DNA of 36,191 nucleotides from Methylococcales bacterium (lineage in GTDB: Bacteria > Pseudomonadota > Gammaproteobacteria > Methylococcales > Methylomonadaceae): positions 1 through 36,191 of the forward strand of contig JAQURG010000035.1 in NCBI GenBank assembly GCA_028715725.1. The letters are read 5' to 3'. The notes under the pieces were generated by a model that was given only the letters and a program-made list of their open reading frames with translations, was not told where the DNA came from and did not search any database. Shown here one piece after another: positions 26,558-35,581 of the stretch (positions within the stretch are counted from its first letter, which is position 1; each line of letters opens with the position of its first letter). The position numbers and the translations under genes are program-made.

Positions 26558-27862
26558 TTAGTTAGTCTCCCGGTTCTCTTTCAAGAGATCACTGGTTGAC
26601 AATATGCGCGCCGCCTCTTGAATAGCGGTAAATCCGATGCCCGACCTTTCAGCAATATCCAGTAAGGAATTGTCGCCGTCTGACATGTTTAAAACCCATA
26701 ATAACGCCAGCTCATTTGCCCCGATGGATGAATAGAGCCCTCTTTTGCCCAACTGGGGTTCGCATTTGGGGTTTAAATTCAGGTAGATCCGGTTATTGTC
26801 CAAAATTTGCAAGATCCCCAAAAGCTTGGAAAAGCTGTCTCCAAGTGACTCAGGACTTAAAGACTCCAGGTTATCAGCGGAAGTATGATATTCAGGATAT
26901 TGTGCGTAAGGCGTTCTCATGAAACAGCCCACAGGAAGATTAAAAGCCGGTGAGCAATATTGACGCTCATCATAACCATAAGGATAAAAATCGATGAGGT
27001 CGTGATTTTGTCCGGAATGCTTGAGGACGTGGGCAGTCGCCCGGTCTACCTCTGCATTTCCGCGGCGGCTTTTCTTATAAGTGATCTTTCCGGCATCACC
27101 CACTCCGGTGATTACCAGTCCGTGTTTTATACGGTTCAGGTTGGCTTCGTTCATGGCCAGCCAGGTAATTGCGCCGATGGTTCCTGGAATAAAGATGAAA
27201 CGGTAGGAGAACCGATGAGGGACAGTCTGGAGATATTTCACAAGAAGAGTCGCAACGCCAATCCCCGACAGGTTGTCATTTGCCAAAGAGGGATGGCAAC
27301 AGTGGCAGGAAATCAGGATTTCTTCCTGCTCTTCACCTTCCAGATACAGTTCGCCGTAGGTAAGACTTCCCGGTTCGAGCGTTGAGTCGACATATACTTC
27401 GTAGTCTCCGTCCTCAAGTTTCAACAGTTCATTGTGGCTTAAACAAAATCCCCAGTTGTCTTTGTAGTAAGAGGTTCTGTAGGGAACCCAATCAGGATGA
27501 TCGGGGAGGGTAAAGAGATGCTCTTTCAATTCCGCCAATGAGACGATTTTTTTAACCGGTATGCTGTAATTCAAGACATGCAGGTTGGATTTCCGGAAAT
27601 CAATGACTCTCTCGCCTTTTGCGTTTTTCACATAGGCATCTCTGATATTCCACTCCCTGGGCACCGTCCAGTCGAAAACCTGTGTTCCCGAGGGAATCTC
27701 ATGAATCTTGATTGGAATATCGCGCTGAAGGATGCTCATGGTTTGCCGATACCCGTCGCCGGTAATGCTTCGACAAATCGGGAAGAGCTCAGCGATTAAT
27801 GAATAAATCTCCTGACCGGCTTTCTTTGAGTCATCCGGGCTTTTAAGATCAACAATATTCAA
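26558..27862 (-). CDS. DUF4910/DUF2172 M28-like zinc aminopeptidase
   Basis: A 434-residue protein of the DUF4910 family: an M28-like aminopeptidase core interrupted by the DUF2172 PA-like insertion, with a C-terminal winged-helix domain (about 375-430). The zinc-site pattern is visible: H-C-C-H-P-S-L-A-N-D-N (His and Asp ligands), then P-G-T-I-G, then P-E-Y-H-T-S-A-D-N with a further His. The start codon is TTG at 27862, chosen because AAGGTGG lies 5 bases upstream and no other Met occurs until well inside the domain. Relatives are often found in O-antigen or capsule clusters, where they may remove acyl or amino groups, but the substrate is not established. It fits the methyltransferase upstream on the same strand. 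Confidence 0.87.
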   Translation of the reverse strand: MNIVDLKSPDDSKKAGQEIYSLIAELFPICRSITGDGYRQTMSILQRDIPIKIHEIPSGTQVFDWTVPREWNIRDAYVKNAKGERVIDFRKSNLHVLNYSIPVKKIVSLAELKEHLFTLPDHPDWVPYRTSYYKDNWGFCLSHNELLKLEDGDYEVYVDSTLEPGSLTYGELYLEGEEQEEILISCHCCHPSLANDNLSGIGVATLLVKYLQTVPHRFSYRFIFIPGTIGAITWLAMNEANLNRIKHGLVITGVGDAGKITYKKSRRGNAEVDRATAHVLKHSGQNHDLIDFYPYGYDERQYCSPAFNLPVGCFMRTPYAQYPEYHTSADNLESLSPESLGDSFSKLLGILQILDNNRIYLNLNPKCEPQLGKRGLYSSIGANELALLWVLNMSDGDNSLLDIAERSGIGFTAIQEAARILSTSDLLKENRETN

Positions 27863-28139
27863 GATTCCACCTTTTCTGATAATTTAAATTAAAATATTCA
27901 ACAATTTACTGGAGGTTCAGGAAGTTGTTGGCGAACCTTCATGCTCTACAATATCTGATTACCTACAGTTGAAAGAGCATAGCCTACAGACTGTTATAAT
28001 CAAGAATCTTGGCGAGCGCCAACAGTTTTCTCACCAAGGTACCGTGAATCAATCCGGTCATATTGAAGGAAATACTGTTGTATTGCCGACCCTGACGCTA
28101 GCCCATAGACGTGATTCTTTCAGCAATATGAGCCCCTCG
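27863..28139. other. Intergenic region between the peptidase and methyltransferase genes
   Basis: About 275 bases. A plus-strand frame (27969-28193) is open but runs into the terminator of the minus-strand gene and shows no recognisable motif. I see no gene. The terminator just after it separates the two minus-strand transcripts. Confidence 0.45.
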
Positions 28140-28171
28140 AAAAAAGCCGGAGTTCTCATGCCCGGCTTTAT
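28140..28171 (-). terminator. Rho-independent terminator of the sugar methyltransferase gene
   Basis: A perfect 8-bp stem (AAAGCCGG and CCGGCTTT) with an 11-base loop is followed on the minus strand by TTTTTTC. It lies about 10 bases beyond the stop codon at 28180. Confidence 0.85.
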
Positions 28172-28179
28172 AAAGCTGA

Positions 28180-29421
28180 CTAATATACCTTAACCTCAGG
28201 TATAGGAACGATAAATTGTCCACCCCATTCCTTGATATAAGCCTGCTGCTTCATAATTTCCTCCTTGACGTTCCAGGGTAAAATAAGCAGATAATCCGGA
28301 CGGGTCTCGCGGATCTTTTCCGGAGGAAAGATAGGTATATGCGTCCCGGGAGTGAACTTGCCGTGTTTATAAGGGTTGCGATCGACCGTATAGTCAAGGA
28401 AATCCGTCCTGATGGCGCAGTAGTTCAGGAGAGTATTGCCTTTTCCGGGAGCTCCGTAACCGCACACCGTTTTTCCCTCGCGTTTCACCTTGATCAGGAA
28501 CTCCAGCAGTTTCCGCTTGGTTTCCTTCACCTGCTCGGAGAACGCAGAATAGGTCTCCATTTGAGTGAGTCCTAAATTCTCCTCTCTGCTTCTGAGTTCG
28601 GTTACTCTGTCGCTCAGGGGCTTTGATTCATCATCTGAATGTTTTGCATAAATTCTCAAAGAGCCGCCGTGCGTAGACAGTTCTTCGACATCAAAAATAG
28701 TCAGCTTGTGGGCGGCGAAAATTTTCTCTACTGAAATGAATGAAAAATAGGAAAAATGTTCGTGATAAATGGTGTCAAACTGGTTTTCCTCCATTAGCCG
28801 GACCAAATGGGGGAATTCGATAGTAATAATTCCCTCTGGTTTCAGAAGAACTTTCATGCCGCTAACGAAGTCATTGAGATCAGGCACCTGTGCCAATACA
28901 TTGTTTCCCAGCACCAAGTCCGCTTTTTCCCCCTTTGATACCATATCCTTGGCCATATTTTCGCCAAAGAACTCAACAATAGTCGGAACGCCTTTCCCGA
29001 CTGCAACCTTTGCCACATTCGCGGCCGGTTCTACGCCCAATACCGGAATATTTTTCTCGACAAAGTTTTTGAGTAAATAACCGTCGTTGCTGGCGAGTTC
29101 GACGACAAAACTGTCAGTATTAATTCCAAAGCGCTCAATCATTAAATCCGTATAATTCTTTGCGTGTTGTAGCCACGAGTCAGCATAGGAAGAAAAATAG
29201 GCATATTCATTAAATATTTCCTCCGGGCTGACATACTCTTCAAGTTGCGCCAGAAAACAGCTTTCACATACATAGACGCGGAGTGGGTAAAAAGGCTCCA
29301 TATGGTTCAGTTGCTCAGCGCTTAGAAAATTTTCGCAAAGCGGAGACATGCCAAGATCGACAAGGGTATGCTTTAAAGGAGTATTACAAAATCTACAAAT
29401 GGGGCCATGCTCATGCTGCAC
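28180..29421 (-). CDS. Sugar C-methyltransferase (TylC3/NovU type)
   Basis: A 413-residue SAM-dependent enzyme of the TylC3/NovU type, which C-methylates NDP-keto-sugars. The domain order is typical: an N-terminal zinc-binding domain (C9-x2-C12 and C52-x2-C55), a central Rossmann methyltransferase with V-V-E-L-A-S-N-D-G-Y-L and V-L-G-V-E-P-A, and a C-terminal Methyltransf_14 domain with V-C-G-Y-G-A-P-G-K-G-N-T. The catalytic Y-H-E-H-F-S-Y-F segment is present. The start is a GTG at 29421; an AAGAG-type site lies upstream. It probably acts in the cytosol on a nucleotide sugar for a surface glycan or exported lipid-linked sugar. NDP-sugar synthesis genes other than galE are not seen nearby, so the substrate is unknown. 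Confidence 0.93.
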   Translation of the reverse strand: MQHEHGPICRFCNTPLKHTLVDLGMSPLCENFLSAEQLNHMEPFYPLRVYVCESCFLAQLEEYVSPEEIFNEYAYFSSYADSWLQHAKNYTDLMIERFGINTDSFVVELASNDGYLLKNFVEKNIPVLGVEPAANVAKVAVGKGVPTIVEFFGENMAKDMVSKGEKADLVLGNNVLAQVPDLNDFVSGMKVLLKPEGIITIEFPHLVRLMEENQFDTIYHEHFSYFSFISVEKIFAAHKLTIFDVEELSTHGGSLRIYAKHSDDESKPLSDRVTELRSREENLGLTQMETYSAFSEQVKETKRKLLEFLIKVKREGKTVCGYGAPGKGNTLLNYCAIRTDFLDYTVDRNPYKHGKFTPGTHIPIFPPEKIRETRPDYLLILPWNVKEEIMKQQAYIKEWGGQFIVPIPEVKVY

Positions 29422-30029
29422 TTTAATTCTCTTGGTTAATTTTTAATCAATGTGTATTTTGCCTGGTATGCACGTAAATTTGAAATATGTTTGTCATGCT
29501 GATATGAAATCGGCATATTCTTCTATTGTTCACCCAGCGAGTCTTTTCCTCAAAATCGATATAATTTTCTGGATTACGATGATTGTCTTCTCCAGAATAG
29601 AATAGACTTGCCGGTTTTGGCTCTACCGAGCCAATAGGCGTCAGGCTATTTCGCTTCAGGATTTGTTCCAGATACACTGTGCCGCATGGGGCGAAGCGAA
29701 TCTCGATTGTTATGGATGCGTCTGGATTTGCGTATAACGTGAAAAGATGAAATTAAGATCCTTAATACCTGTAATCTTTAGAATTTTCAGTCTCTCCAAA
29801 ATACCATCTTCATTGTACAGCTCTTTTTCGAACTCTGTCAAAGCCTGACAAACGCTGGAATTCCATTCATCGAAAGAGGATGAAGCGGGCAAAATTGCCA
29901 GATAATGCAATTTATCATCACTATCTAACCCATAACCACAGTCTTGATCGTTAAACAAATAAGAATAAAGCAGAAGATTGCAGATATAATTTTAATCGGA
30001 TATTTGAATTTTTAATTGTGGAGCTAACC
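29422..30029. other. Intergenic stretch with two weak minus-strand frames
   Basis: About 600 bases between the sugar methyltransferase and the lipoprotein gene. Minus-strand frames of 76 residues (29447-29677, GTG start) and 82 residues (29710-29958, TTG start) are open, but neither has a clear Shine-Dalgarno or a recognisable motif. The second is fairly Leu/Glu/Asp-rich and its frame stays open upstream without an ATG, so it may be a fragment of a small gene. I do not call either as a gene. The lipoprotein promoter should lie near the right end. Confidence 0.35.
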
Positions 30030-30593
30030 ATGAACACTGAATCTTCCGCTGATAAAATGAACTATAAATTCTTATGTGCCTTATTGATGCTTTTTATAGC
30101 GAGTTGTTCTATGGCTGGCTGTGAAAAAGAGGATCAGAGCACTCCACCCCTTCCGAAGACACTCAAGAAATACGATAAGGCGACTGTTCTGGAAGGAAGC
30201 GTCAGCGATAATCATGGTCCGGTAAAAGCGGGTGTTATCAAAGTGACCGATAATAATGAGCAGCTTGGCACAAGTACGACTTTGCAAGGTAGTAATCTTT
30301 ACACGGTTGAGATACCGGCAAACACGATTTTGCCCATCGTCTTGACGTTTTATCCTGACGCGCAAAATGACGATGCCGAAAAGCTTGTTACTGCGATTGT
30401 TCATGCGGCAATAACCCAATATGACATTAATCCGTGAACGACTGCGATTGCCCGAAAAGCCAAATTCATTGGCGGTTATAATTATGCCAATAGGGTCCGG
30501 ACGGCTGAAGCTACAGTTACCGTACCGGATGCCAATAAAATTACGGAAGGATTCAGGTGCGATCCGACTACCCGATACGGCGGCTGGCATTAG
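30030..30593 (+). pseudogene. Lipoprotein gene interrupted by an in-frame TGA
   Basis: The frame begins at an ATG (GGAG six bases upstream) with a hydrophobic signal and two candidate lipobox Cys (C26 in I-A-S-C and C31 in M-A-G-C), then a soluble beta-rich part. A TGA at 30435-30437 ends it after 135 residues. The same frame then continues for 51 further codons without another stop, reading T-T-A-I-A-R-K-A-K-F-I-G-G-Y-N-Y and ending in D-P-T-T-R-Y-G-G-W-H before TAG. This continuation keeps coding character and ends with a composed-looking motif, so the TGA most likely replaced a sense codon. The product would be a secreted lipoprotein of about 187 residues. Function unknown. No selenocysteine element was seen, and a new stop mutation is the simpler reading. 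Confidence 0.75.
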
Positions 30594-30768
30594 GGACGTC
30601 TTGATTCAAAATTCATTTCCACAGGGCATGAACATCGGCACAAGTCCTTGTCCCTTCTCGGCAGGGAAAGAGTGATTCAAACTTAATAGAAAGTCATACC
30701 ATTTAATCAATTTAAACATCAGGCATTGTGGAAAAACTTTTAATGATCAGCAATCCGGGAGACTTCAA

Positions 30769-30994
30769 ATGAAGACTCCTCTATGGTCTGTTGAAAACCT
30801 CAGCGTCATTTTTAATCACGAGCAAAAGGTCGTTGATGGCATTAGCTTTGCCATTTATCCTGGCGAAACTTTTGCGTTGGTGGGTATCAGGTAAAATCAT
30901 AGAGCAGGGAAGAGTAGAGCAGGTATTGGCGTAGCCTCATGCCTACACGAAAAAGTCGCTGGCGGCTGTGCCTGCTTTGACAGTGGAAAAATAA
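30769..30994 (+). pseudogene. ABC transporter ATP-binding protein gene with a large internal deletion
   Basis: The first 41 codons encode the start of an oligopeptide-type ABC ATPase (YejF/DppD/DppF-like): L-W-S-V-E-N-L-S-V-I-F, V-V-D-G-I-S-F-A-I-Y-P-G-E-T-F-A-L-V-G, ending just where Walker A would begin. The frame then shifts and meets a TAA. Within about 10 bases another frame encodes the C-terminal end of such a protein: G-K-I-I-E-Q-G-R-V-E-Q-V-L-A, a TAG, then P-H-A-Y-T-K-K-S-L-A-A-V-P. Walker A, the signature motif and Walker B are all absent. This means at least 200 codons were lost between the two ends, plus one stop codon. The product cannot be functional. The intact ancestor probably served peptide uptake. 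Bases 30594-30768 and 30995-31135 hold no gene I can see. Confidence 0.85.
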
Positions 30995-31135
30995 TTATTC
31001 TGCGCAGTTGATTGGCGGCAGGATATTTGATTTCAGAGTTAACCCTGTTCGATAATGAATTATGTCAGCCTTTCTGTTTCACTTATGCCGTAATTGGAAT
31101 TGCTCCGCTTTGCCGCGATCATGCTACCCTTATAA

Positions 31136-32041
31136 ATGCACCCTGAACTCTATAAACTGGAACTTACTTTCAAGCCATCCATTTTAACGAAGATTAATGA
31201 TCCGTTGATTGATCGATATCAAATCGAACTATGGGTGAAACGCGACGATTTGCTGCATCCGATCATTTCCGGGAATAAATGGCGTAAACTTAAATTCATC
31301 CTTGATCATGCCCTCTATTCAGGCGCGGATACAGTTATCAGCATGGGCAGCGCCTACTCCAACCATTTACATGCGCTGGCTTATGCGGGCAAGGCTTTAG
31401 GCCTGAAAACCATCGGCCTTATTCGGGGCGAACAACCGCCTACGTTAACACCAACTTTATCTGATATACAAAGCTGGGGTATGGAACTGAAGTTTATATC
31501 CCGTTTCGACTACAGGCTACTGCGGCAATACAAAGGCTGCCATGATTTGCCTGGATTAAAGCCGCATCAGTATTGGCTGCCGGAAGGCGGAGCGCAGACT
31601 TTAGCGTTAAAGGGCATTGCGGAACTGGTTAACGAAATAAATGTCGCATACGACATAATCTGCGCTCCCTGTGGAACAGGAGCAACTTTAGCGGGTATCA
31701 TTGATGCAGTTCCTGACAGGGTGTCCGTACTGGGATTTGCGGCATTAAAAAATGCGGGATTTTTACAGGCTGACATTGAATCTTTATTACCACAGTCTCG
31801 TACTGACTGGCAGATTAATCTGGATTATCACTTCGGCGGCTTCGCCAAAACCAATGCTGAACTTATGGCATTTATTGCCGACTTTGAATTTAAAACCGGA
31901 ATTCCTCTTGAACCCCTCTATACCGGCAAAATGATGTACGCACTCTACGATTTAATAGCAAAACAATTTTTTAAACCGGGGCGGCGAATTGTTGCTGTTC
32001 ATACCGGCGGGTTGCAGGGAAAAAGAGGATTTAGCGTATGA
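31136..32041 (+). CDS. PLP enzyme: ACC deaminase / D-cysteine desulfhydrase family
   Basis: A 301-residue fold-type II PLP enzyme. The Schiff-base Lys is K48 in S-G-N-K-W-R-K-L-K. The family's S-x-Y-S-N-H motif follows (S-A-Y-S-N-H-L-H-A), with C-G-T-G-A-T-L-A-G as the phosphate loop and T-G-G-L-Q-G near the end. Proteins of this family are variously ACC deaminases (opening the cyclopropane ring to ammonia and 2-oxobutyrate) or D-cysteine desulfhydrases (releasing pyruvate, ammonia and hydrogen sulfide). The sequence alone cannot tell which. The Shine-Dalgarno is weak. The stop overlaps the start of the methyltransferase-PPK gene (ATGA), so the two are coupled. Length is slightly shorter than the usual 320-340. 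Confidence 0.88.
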   Translation: MHPELYKLELTFKPSILTKINDPLIDRYQIELWVKRDDLLHPIISGNKWRKLKFILDHALYSGADTVISMGSAYSNHLHALAYAGKALGLKTIGLIRGEQPPTLTPTLSDIQSWGMELKFISRFDYRLLRQYKGCHDLPGLKPHQYWLPEGGAQTLALKGIAELVNEINVAYDIICAPCGTGATLAGIIDAVPDRVSVLGFAALKNAGFLQADIESLLPQSRTDWQINLDYHFGGFAKTNAELMAFIADFEFKTGIPLEPLYTGKMMYALYDLIAKQFFKPGRRIVAVHTGGLQGKRGFSV

Positions 32042-34803
32042 AACGTTTGTTAGAGCCTGAGTTAATGGAAGATGAAAGTCAGGTAAAAGCTTATGCTGAA
32101 GCAGACTTTGAAATGCCGCATAATGAATTTATACAGCGGCTGAAATCGTTCGTAGATTGTCCTGAGTTTAACGGGACTTCCCTGGACTTGGGATGCGGGC
32201 CGGGTGATATCAGTTGCCGCTTTGCCAAAGCCTTTCCTTTGAGCAAGGTTGATGCAATTGATGGCTCAAAGCCTATGCTGGATTATGCAACATCAGCATT
32301 AACGCCTGATCTGACGCAGCGCATAAACTTTATACACGGCCGGTTGCCTGATGTCTTATTACCGCAATCCAGTTATGACATAATTTACAGTAATAGTCTC
32401 TTGCATCATTTGCCCGATCCGCAAGTGCTTTGGCTGACCATAAAAAAATATTCCAGGCCGGGTACACGTATCATCATCATGGATTTATTGCGTCCCGCCG
32501 GGGTTGAGGATGCGCAACTAATGGTGAATAATTATGTCGCCGATGAACCTGAGATTCTGCAGCGGGATTTTTACAATTCTTTACTGGCGGCTTTTAGTTT
32601 GGAAGAAATTACTGAACAATTGGCACAGGCAGGATTAAATCTGAATATCGAGGAAATCAGTGACCGGCATATTTTTATCACAGGCGTAATACCTGATAAG
32701 TTAACGAAAAAAATGGACACAAACGAAGCGCTTGAAACGATAAACCTTGAAAGCCCCGAGCTTTACATCAATCGAGATCTGAGCCTGCTGGAATTCAACA
32801 AACGTGTTTTGGCGCAGGCAAAAAATGAAGCCGTACCTTTGCTGGAGCGGCTTAACTATTTGTGTATCTCCTGTTCAAATCTGGATGAGTTCTTCGAGGT
32901 TCGCGTTGCCAGCGTTATCCAGATGGCGGCTATTGATCGGGACGTCGTAGGTCCTGATGGTTTGACTCCAAATGAACAATTACAACAGATATCTGTTCAG
33001 GCGCATGAACTGGTGGAAGAGCAATATCAGGTTCTCAATGAGATTTTGATTCCGGAACTTGAAGCTGATAATATTCGTTTTATTCGTCGCAATGACTGGA
33101 GCGAAGTCCAACAACAATGGCTGGAAAATTACTTTAATGATGAACTGTTACCCATCTTAACGCCTGTTGGTCTTGATTCAGCGCACCCTTTTCCCCGCAT
33201 ACTCAACAAGAGTTTAAATTTTATTATTTCCTTGACCGGCAAGGATGCCTTCGGCAGAAATAGCGGCAGAGCTATTTTGCAGGCTCCCAGAGCCTTGCCA
33301 CGCGTTATTCAATTGCCTGCTGACGAGACTCAAAGCGGCCCTGCTGATTTTGTATTTTTGTCATCCATTATTCACGCCTTTGTCAGTGAATTATTCAATG
33401 GCATGATGGTTAAAGGCTGTTATCAGTTCAGGGTCACCCGGAACAGTGATTTTTTTGTCGATGATGATGCCATCGATGACTTGTTATTGGCAGTTCAGGG
33501 TGAGCTGGCGATGCGTAATTATGGCGATGAAGTCCGGTTGGAGATCGATCGTAATTGTCCTGATGATACCGTGAGCTTCCTATTGGATCGTTTTGAATTA
33601 AACCGGGAGCGGCTGTTTTTAGTGGATGGCCCCGTTAACCTGAACAGAATTCAGGAAGTTAATAACCTTGTAGATAGACCTGATCTTAAATTCGCGCCTT
33701 TCAAACCCAGTGTTCCGCCCCAGCTTGCGCGTAAAGACATGTTTGCAGCGATTAAGCGCCACGATATTTTGCTGCATCACCCTTTTGAATCTTTCTCACC
33801 GGTAGTCGAGTTTTTACGCCAGGCGGCGGCAGCGCCTGAAGTGCTGGCAATCAAGCAGACGCTTTATCGCACCGGCGCTGATTCGCCTATTGTTGCCGCC
33901 TTGATTAAAGCAGCCAGAGCCGGCAAAGTAGTAACTGTTGTTATCGAGTTAAGAGCGCGTTTCGATGAAAAAGCCAATATCGATTTAGCATCCAAGCTAC
34001 AGGAAGCGGCCGTACATGTCGTATATGGGGTTGTCGGTTATAAGACTCACGCCAAAATGTGCCTGGTATTACGCAGGGAAGGTAAGGAGTTGCGAAATTA
34101 TGTACACCTGGGCACGGGCAATTATCATCCCAAAACCGCACAGATCTATACCGATTATGGTTTGTTCTCCTGTGATAAAGAGTTGGGCGAAGATGTCCGG
34201 CGAGTATTTGCACAGTTGACCAGTTTGGGTAAGGTAACTAAATTGAACAAGTTGCTGCAATCGCCGTTTACTTTACATAAAGGCCTGCTTGAAAAAATTG
34301 AACGGGAAATTAACCATGCCAAAAACGGCAAGCCGGCAAAAATAATCATTCAAGTCAATGCTATTGTTGAAGAGCAATCGATACAGGCTCTTTACCGTGC
34401 ATCCCAGTCCGGGGTTGAGGTTAAATTAATTGTCAGAGGGATTTGCTGTCTCAGACCCGGTATTCCGGGCGTCTCTGAAAATATAGAAGTTCGTGCGATT
34501 ATTGGACGATTTCTGGAACATGCCCGGATTTATGCGTTTGCCAATGATGGCAATCAGGAAGTTTATGCTTCCAGTGCGGATTTAATGAATCGTAATATGT
34601 TTCGCCGCGTGGAAATCTGTTTTCCAATTGAAAGCAAGCGCCTCTCTAACCGTATATTGCATGACCTCGATTTGTATTTAAAAGATAATACGCAAGCTTG
34701 GCTGTTACAGCCTGATGGCCGTTATTTGCAGTTGTTGCATGTGACCAATGAAGAGCCTCTGCAAGCTCAATCGGTGATTTTGAATGAGTTACAGGCTTCA
34801 TAA
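32038..34803 (+). CDS. ppk: Methyltransferase fused to polyphosphate kinase 1
   Basis: A 921-residue open frame. Residues 1-225 form a class I SAM methyltransferase (motif I L-D-L-G-C-G-P-G-D near 49-57, then I-I-Y-S-N-S-L-L-H-H-L-P). From residue 226, at an internal ATG (32713), comes a complete PPK1 of about 696 residues: N-R-D-L-S-L-L-E-F-N, then N-L-D-E-F-F-E-V-R, the phosphorylated His region Y-K-T-H671-A-K-M and H690-L-G-T-G-N-Y-H. PPK1 makes polyphosphate from ATP and is a membrane-associated or cytosolic tetramer. The junction is a run of seven A (32707-32713) just before the internal ATG; one A more or fewer would separate the two genes with a short overlap. It may be a true fusion or a sequence or evolutionary accident. 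It overlaps the PLP enzyme gene by 4 bases and precedes def by 2 bases. Confidence 0.85.
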   Translation: MKRLLEPELMEDESQVKAYAEADFEMPHNEFIQRLKSFVDCPEFNGTSLDLGCGPGDISCRFAKAFPLSKVDAIDGSKPMLDYATSALTPDLTQRINFIHGRLPDVLLPQSSYDIIYSNSLLHHLPDPQVLWLTIKKYSRPGTRIIIMDLLRPAGVEDAQLMVNNYVADEPEILQRDFYNSLLAAFSLEEITEQLAQAGLNLNIEEISDRHIFITGVIPDKLTKKMDTNEALETINLESPELYINRDLSLLEFNKRVLAQAKNEAVPLLERLNYLCISCSNLDEFFEVRVASVIQMAAIDRDVVGPDGLTPNEQLQQISVQAHELVEEQYQVLNEILIPELEADNIRFIRRNDWSEVQQQWLENYFNDELLPILTPVGLDSAHPFPRILNKSLNFIISLTGKDAFGRNSGRAILQAPRALPRVIQLPADETQSGPADFVFLSSIIHAFVSELFNGMMVKGCYQFRVTRNSDFFVDDDAIDDLLLAVQGELAMRNYGDEVRLEIDRNCPDDTVSFLLDRFELNRERLFLVDGPVNLNRIQEVNNLVDRPDLKFAPFKPSVPPQLARKDMFAAIKRHDILLHHPFESFSPVVEFLRQAAAAPEVLAIKQTLYRTGADSPIVAALIKAARAGKVVTVVIELRARFDEKANIDLASKLQEAAVHVVYGVVGYKTHAKMCLVLRREGKELRNYVHLGTGNYHPKTAQIYTDYGLFSCDKELGEDVRRVFAQLTSLGKVTKLNKLLQSPFTLHKGLLEKIEREINHAKNGKPAKIIIQVNAIVEEQSIQALYRASQSGVEVKLIVRGICCLRPGIPGVSENIEVRAIIGRFLEHARIYAFANDGNQEVYASSADLMNRNMFRRVEICFPIESKRLSNRILHDLDLYLKDNTQAWLLQPDGRYLQLLHVTNEEPLQAQSVILNELQAS

Positions 34804-34805
34804 TA

Positions 34806-35336
34806 ATGACTAATATCAGCGAAATTGCTCAATTAGGAGCAAAAGTGCTTCGGCTAAAAGCCCAGGTGGTGGCTGATGTGCGGAGCGCTGAGATACTGCA
34901 GGTCATCGAAATCATGCAAGACACCCTGGCAACGACTCAGGGTGTCGGTATAGCCGCGCCTCAGATTGGCGTATCAAAGCGGATTATTATTATTGCATCG
35001 CGCCCGACCGCGCGTTATCCATCCGCTCCGCTAATGACGCCGACGGTGATGATCAATCCTGCTTTTCAAGCATTGTCGGATAACAAGGAAAAGGGCTGGG
35101 AGGGCTGTTTAAGTATTCCGGGCATACGTGCATTAGTGCCAAGATATAAAGAAATATTAATCCATTATACCGATCAACAAGGCAGTTTAATGGAAGCCAG
35201 GCTGGAAGAATTTGTTGCGCGAATTTTTCAGCATGAATTTGATCATCTGGATGGGAAGGTTTACCTGGACAGGGTAGAGGATAACAGGGATATTTTTGCT
35301 GAGAGTGAGTATTTGAAGCATAGTCTATCTGTCTAA
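34806..35336 (+). CDS. def: Peptide deformylase
   Basis: A 176-residue metalloenzyme that removes the N-formyl group from new proteins. All three motifs are present: G-V-G-I-A-A-P-Q (about 46-53), E-G-C101-L-S (metal ligand C101) and Q-H143-E144-F-D-H147-L-D-G (two metal-binding His and the catalytic Glu). Length is normal. It starts two bases after the stop of the PPK fusion gene, so it is part of the same operon. Bacteria usually pair def with fmt; this copy is not followed by fmt and may be a second, non-housekeeping deformylase. An Ile-rich stretch (residues 60-63) belongs to the fold, not a membrane segment. Bases 35337-35581 contain no gene I can see. Confidence 0.95.
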   Translation: MTNISEIAQLGAKVLRLKAQVVADVRSAEILQVIEIMQDTLATTQGVGIAAPQIGVSKRIIIIASRPTARYPSAPLMTPTVMINPAFQALSDNKEKGWEGCLSIPGIRALVPRYKEILIHYTDQQGSLMEARLEEFVARIFQHEFDHLDGKVYLDRVEDNRDIFAESEYLKHSLSV

Positions 35337-35581
35337 TGACCATGGCTTGAGCAGCGTTCTTCGAGAAAGAGGGAGAATTTCTGTTTCAAAACGAAATTCG
35401 CCTGATTGATGAGAAAAAGCTCAAATGAGTTAACAGGGCTAACGTCATAGGTCTGTTGCAAACAAGACTTAAAAGAGAGATGATATTCGAAAGCCATATT
35501 ATTACGGGTAGTTAAGCTTCTTGACTTGCCACCGCGAGGCGTTTCTGTTCTTTATGCCTAAGTTGCACGAAGGCGGTCAGG

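Noticed and set aside
30435-30437. Selenocysteine reading of the in-frame TGA
   Set aside because: I saw no convincing bacterial SECIS-like hairpin just after the TGA, and the residue is not in a redox motif context. A nonsense mutation is simpler.
30081-30590. 169-residue minus-strand frame antisense to the lipoprotein
   Set aside because: The plus strand has a ribosome binding site, signal peptide and lipobox, so the minus frame is a shadow.
32713-34803. PPK as a separate gene starting at the internal ATG
   Set aside because: No clear Shine-Dalgarno precedes that ATG and the frame is continuous, so I list one fused gene while flagging the homopolymer.
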